DNA from: an uncultured Clostridia bacterium
GTDB lineage: Bacteria; Bacillota; Clostridia; Oscillospirales; Feifaniaceae
Direction: 5' to 3'
Assembly (NCBI GenBank): GCA_944376235.1
Contig: CALWCA010000016.1
Span: 1-64,000, forward strand
DNA: 64,000 bases
The notes under the pieces are model-generated. The model was not told the DNA's origin. It saw only the letters and a list, made by a program, of their open reading frames with translations, and searched no databases. The position numbers were made by a program, and so were the translations under genes. This document shows positions 61,234 to 64,000 of this stretch, in pieces (position 1 is the first letter of the stretch; every line of letters starts with the position of its first letter).

Positions 61234-61279
61234 ATCTTCAACTCCTGTATTCCAAGGGCGTTTTCTCTTCAACTTAGCT

Positions 61280-61308
61280 ATTATACCCCACAAAGTCCAA
61301 AAAGTACA
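61280..61308 (-). promoter_or_regulatory. Probable secA promoter
   Basis: On the minus strand TATAAT (61285-61280) is perfect. The -35 at 17 bases is TGTACT (61308-61303), a poor match. Confidence 0.5.
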
Positions 61309-61350
61309 GCAATAATCCGCGATTGAGAGCCCGGAAGGGCTATCTTTTTG

Positions 61351-61379
61351 TTGTGTCCTTTGGAGAGGCGTGCTACAAT
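61351..61379 (+). promoter_or_regulatory. Promoter of trmL
   Basis: TTGTGT (61351-61356), 17 bases, TACAAT (61374-61379), about 40 bases before the TTG start codon. Confidence 0.65.
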
Positions 61380-61420
61380 GAAATCCAGGCAAATAAAACA
61401 GGGGAAAAGAAGGGATATGT

Positions 61421-61909
61421 TTGGCAGATTACCCGTTCCATATCGTGCTCATCGAGCCGGAAATTGCCCCCAACACGGGAAATATCGCACGCACCTGCGC
61501 GGCAACGGGCTGCGCGCTGCACCTGGTGGGGCCCATGGGCTTTACCATTGACGACAAAAAGCTCAAAAGGGCAGGGCTTGACTACTGGCATCTGCTGCCC
61601 ATTTTTTATTATGACAGCACGCCCGAGTTTTTTGAAAAAAACGCAGGCCCCTTTTTTTATTTTTCCACCAAGGCGGCCCAAAATTACGCGCAGGTGCGCT
61701 ATCCGCCCGGCGCGTTTTTGGTGTTCGGCCCCGAGACGCGCGGGCTGCCCGAGTCCCTGCTGCGGAAGCATTACGACAGCACGGTGCGCATCCCCATGCG
61801 CGCGCAGGCACGCAGTCTCAACCTGGCCAATTCGGTGGCCATCGCCGTATATGAGGCGCTGCGCCAGCAGGATTTCCCCAATCTTTTGGAGCAGGGACGG
61901 CTCAAGTGA
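61421..61909 (+). CDS. trmL: tRNA (cytidine(34)-2'-O)-methyltransferase TrmL
   Basis: 162 residues from a TTG start (AAGAAGGG upstream). A SPOUT methyltransferase of the TrmH class, methylating the 2'-hydroxyl of the wobble nucleotide in leucine tRNAs. Motifs: [50 protein letters not shown], and the knot [25 protein letters not shown]. It precedes pgk in the same direction but with a 151-bp gap. Confidence 0.94.
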   Translation: MADYPFHIVLIEPEIAPNTGNIARTCAATGCALHLVGPMGFTIDDKKLKRAGLDYWHLLPIFYYDSTPEFFEKNAGPFFYFSTKAAQNYAQVRYPPGAFLVFGPETRGLPESLLRKHYDSTVRIPMRAQARSLNLANSVAIAVYEALRQQDFPNLLEQGRLK

Positions 61910-62060
61910 CAAAAAGACGCCAAAATTGCGGCAAGTGGCTGGAAATATGGCAGGTAAGGTGTTATACTGGGTATAATGGTAATTTTCTGCGCGAAAAGCG
62001 CCGGAAGACCGGGTTTTTTATCGAGTATACAACACAACTTGTTTCAGGGGGTTATCCATC

Positions 62061-63239
62061 ATGAAAAAGAGTGTCCGCGACATTGACGTGGCCGGAAAGC
62101 GTGTGCTGGTGCGATGTGATTTCAACGTGCCCATCAAAGACGGTGTGATCACCGACGACAGCCGTATCGTCAAGTCGCTGCCCACCATCCGGTATCTGAT
62201 TGAGCAGGGGGCCCGCGTGGTGCTTTGCTCTCACAGGGGCCGCCCCAAGGGGGAGGTCAATCCCAAGTATTCGCTGGCGCCGGTGGCGGCGCGTCTGTCG
62301 GAGCTGCTGGGGCAGCCCGTGCCCATGGTTTCGGATTGTGTGGGGGAGGCTGCGCGCAAGGCGGTGGAAGCCTTGAAGCCCGGACAGGCCTGCCTGCTGG
62401 AAAACGTGCGCTTTCATCCCGAGGAGGAGAAAAACGACCCGGCCTTTGCAAAGGAGCTGGCCTCTTTGGGCGAGGTTTTCGTCAACGACGCCTTTGGCAC
62501 GGCGCACCGTGCACACGCGTCGACGGCCGGCGTGGCAAACTATCTGCCTGCCGTGTGCGGCTTTTTGATCGAGCAGGAGTTGACCGCCATGGGCGGCATC
62601 CTGGAGGCGCCGCAGCACCCCTTTGCGGCCATGCTGGGCGGCGCGAAGGTGTCCGACAAGATTGCGGTGCTTGAAAACCTGCTCGACAAGGTGGACGCCA
62701 TGCTGATTGGCGGCGGGATGGCCTATACCTTTTTGCAGGCTGCGGGCGGCGCTGTGGGCCTGTCGATGTGCGACGAGTCCTGCCTGCCGGTGGCCATGGA
62801 AATCCTCAACAAGGCAAAGCGCCTTGGCGTCTCTTTGTACCTGCCCGTTGATGCCGTGTGCAACACGTCGGTCGACAGCACTGCAGACCCCCAGGTGTTC
62901 CCCGCCGACGAAATTCCCGACGACATGATGGGGCTGGACATCGGCCCCAAGACCAGGGAGCTCTTCAAGCAGGCGCTGGCCTCGGCCAAGACGGTGGTCT
63001 GGAACGGGCCCATGGGCGTGTTTGAAGACGAGCGGTATGCCGGCGGCACCAGGAGCATGGTGGAGGTTCTGGCAAATCTTGACGCCGTGACCGTGATTGG
63101 CGGCGGCGATTCCGCCGCGGCCGCCACCCAGATGGGCTATGCCGACCGCATCACGCATATTTCCACCGGCGGCGGCGCGTCGCTGGAATTCCTGGAAGGA
63201 AAGGATTTGCCCGGCATCGCATGCCTTGCCGACAAATAG
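62061..63239 (+). CDS. pgk: Phosphoglycerate kinase
   Basis: 392 residues with a CAGGGGG site. It makes ATP from 1,3-bisphosphoglycerate in glycolysis. Signature VLVRCDFNVPI, the substrate HRGRPKGEVNPKYSL, the hinge GGAKVSDKIAVL, and nucleotide-binding DAVTVIGGGDSAAAATQMG with THISTGGGASLEFLEGKDLPG. It forms the glycolytic pair with tpiA, 108 bp on; gapA is not in the window. A TATAAT box lies about 85 bases upstream, but a good -35 was not found. Confidence 0.97.
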   Translation: MKKSVRDIDVAGKRVLVRCDFNVPIKDGVITDDSRIVKSLPTIRYLIEQGARVVLCSHRGRPKGEVNPKYSLAPVAARLSELLGQPVPMVSDCVGEAARKAVEALKPGQACLLENVRFHPEEEKNDPAFAKELASLGEVFVNDAFGTAHRAHASTAGVANYLPAVCGFLIEQELTAMGGILEAPQHPFAAMLGGAKVSDKIAVLENLLDKVDAMLIGGGMAYTFLQAAGGAVGLSMCDESCLPVAMEILNKAKRLGVSLYLPVDAVCNTSVDSTADPQVFPADEIPDDMMGLDIGPKTRELFKQALASAKTVVWNGPMGVFEDERYAGGTRSMVEVLANLDAVTVIGGGDSAAAATQMGYADRITHISTGGGASLEFLEGKDLPGIACLADK

Positions 63240-63280
63240 AAATAGAATAGGGAGAGCGGCAAGCAGCCGGAAAGAAAAAA

Positions 63281-63324
63281 CTGCCGCACTCCCCTGGAGC
63301 GCGGGCTCCGGGGGGGTGCGGCAC
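63281..63324 (+). other. Intercistronic hairpin between pgk and tpiA
   Basis: TGCCGCAC-TCCCC-TGGAGC pairs with GGCTCC-GGGGG-GTGCGGCA around GCG, a long GC-rich stem just ahead of the tpiA ribosome site. No T run follows, so it is more likely an mRNA-processing or stability element than a terminator. Confidence 0.6.
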
Positions 63325-63347
63325 AACGTGGTTTAGCGGAGGTGGCT

Positions 63348-64000
63348 ATGAGACGCATCATTTTGGCGGGGAACTGGAAGATGAACCAAACGCCGAGCCA
63401 GGCGCAAGTACTGCTGGAAGAGCTGAAGAACAGTCTGCCGGCGACAAAGCATACCGTGGCGGTTTTTCCGCCCTACCTGGCCCTGACGCAGGCGGTGGCT
63501 GCGGGGGAGCCCTTTTTGGTGGGGGCGCAAAACTGCCATTTTGAGGACAAGGGCGCCTTCACGGGAGAGATTTCGCTGCCCATGCTCAGTGAAATCGGCG
63601 TGAAGGCCGTGATTGTGGGGCACAGTGAAAGACGGCAGTATTTCGGGGAGACCGATGAGACGGTCAACAAAAAGACGCTGGCCGTGCTGCGCGCGGGGCT
63701 TACCCCGGTGATCTGCATCGGGGAAACGCTGCCGCAGAGGGAGTCAGGCGCCTATGCCGAGGTTTTGAAGGGCCAGCTTTGCGCCGCCCTGTCGGGCGTG
63801 TCGGCGCAGCAGGTGCCCTATGTGGTCATTGCCTACGAGCCGGTGTGGGCCATCGGCACGGGGGTGACGGCCAGTGCACAGCAGGCCGAAGAGGTGTGCG
63901 CCATGCTGCGCGAACAGCTTGGCCTGCTGTATGACGCGGACAGGGCGTCGCAGGTGTCGATCCTCTACGGCGGCTCCATGAACGCGGGCAACGCGGCGTC
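63348..64000 (+). CDS. tpiA: Triose-phosphate isomerase (3' end beyond window)
   Basis: The first 217 residues are present from MRRIILAGNWKMN (GCGGAGG upstream); the last about 30 lie past the right edge. It interconverts dihydroxyacetone phosphate and glyceraldehyde 3-phosphate. Catalytic Lys in NWKMN, His in IVGHSERRQ, and Glu in YEPVWAIGTG are all present, plus the phosphate loop YGGSMNAGNA. It is the second gene of the glycolytic pgk-tpiA unit. Confidence 0.96.
   Translation, partial: MRRIILAGNWKMNQTPSQAQVLLEELKNSLPATKHTVAVFPPYLALTQAVAAGEPFLVGAQNCHFEDKGAFTGEISLPMLSEIGVKAVIVGHSERRQYFGETDETVNKKTLAVLRAGLTPVICIGETLPQRESGAYAEVLKGQLCAALSGVSAQQVPYVVIAYEPVWAIGTGVTASAQQAEEVCAMLREQLGLLYDADRASQVSILYGGSMNAGNAA

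Overview
The window is a stretch of chromosome from a GC-rich, anaerobic, spore-forming member of the Bacillota, most likely class Clostridia. The genus cannot be read from the sequence. Supporting signs are an hrcA-grpE-dnaK-dnaJ operon under a CIRCE element, walJ-rlmH, a SpoIIQ-like forespore peptidase behind a sigma-F-like promoter, an NfnAB-type transhydrogenase pair, ferrous-iron (Feo) uptake with a FeoB-associated Cys-rich peptide, and frequent TTG/GTG starts with strong GGAGG sites. Genes are GC-rich and intergenic spaces are AT-rich. I see no rRNA, tRNA, CRISPR array, insertion sequence or prophage.

Layout. 1-4.5 kb: two tandem amino-acid permease paralogs, a decayed third fragment, a TetR regulator and a gene-free stretch rich in inverted repeats. 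4.5-9 kb: a Lin0512-family protein, a two-component system and the CCA-adding enzyme. 9-13.7 kb: sucCD and a FeoA-FeoB fusion. 13.8-18 kb: a membrane-anchored GH26-like hydrolase, a stand-alone pyruvate-kinase alpha/beta domain, an MBL hydrolase split by an in-frame UGA, and a 3-methyladenine glycosylase. 18-27 kb: the SpoIIQ-like peptidase, two M20 amidohydrolases, an archaeal-type D-aminoacyl-tRNA deacylase, an unrecognised 582-residue membrane protein and nfnAB. 27-32 kb: proBA and a second Feo locus. 32-37 kb: an operon of an MtnA/eIF2B-like protein, a flavin reductase and an SDR, then an ECF S component divergent from a DMT transporter. 37-42 kb: the heat-shock operon. 42-47 kb: MarR with a CDP-alcohol phosphatidyltransferase, a second TetR, a DUF11 protein and a CaiB-type CoA-transferase. 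47-55 kb: a peptide ABC transporter with an S9 peptidase. 55-64 kb: walJ-rlmH, an ATP-grasp protein, secA, trmL, pgk and the start of tpiA.

Taken together the genes suggest a peptide and amino-acid fermenter: peptide import with intracellular peptidases, amino-acid permeases, proline synthesis, CoA chemistry (SucCD, CoA-transferase) and ferredoxin-linked redox balancing (NfnAB), alongside glycolysis and iron import. The regulatory DNA is readable: CIRCE, perfect palindromes at the marR and second tetR promoters, a dyad over the feoAB -10, and a sigma-F-like promoter. No clear new multi-gene defence or biosynthetic system is present. The least explained items are the structured region at 4.1-4.5 kb, the UGA-split MBL gene, the divergent MtnA-like operon and the 582-residue membrane protein.
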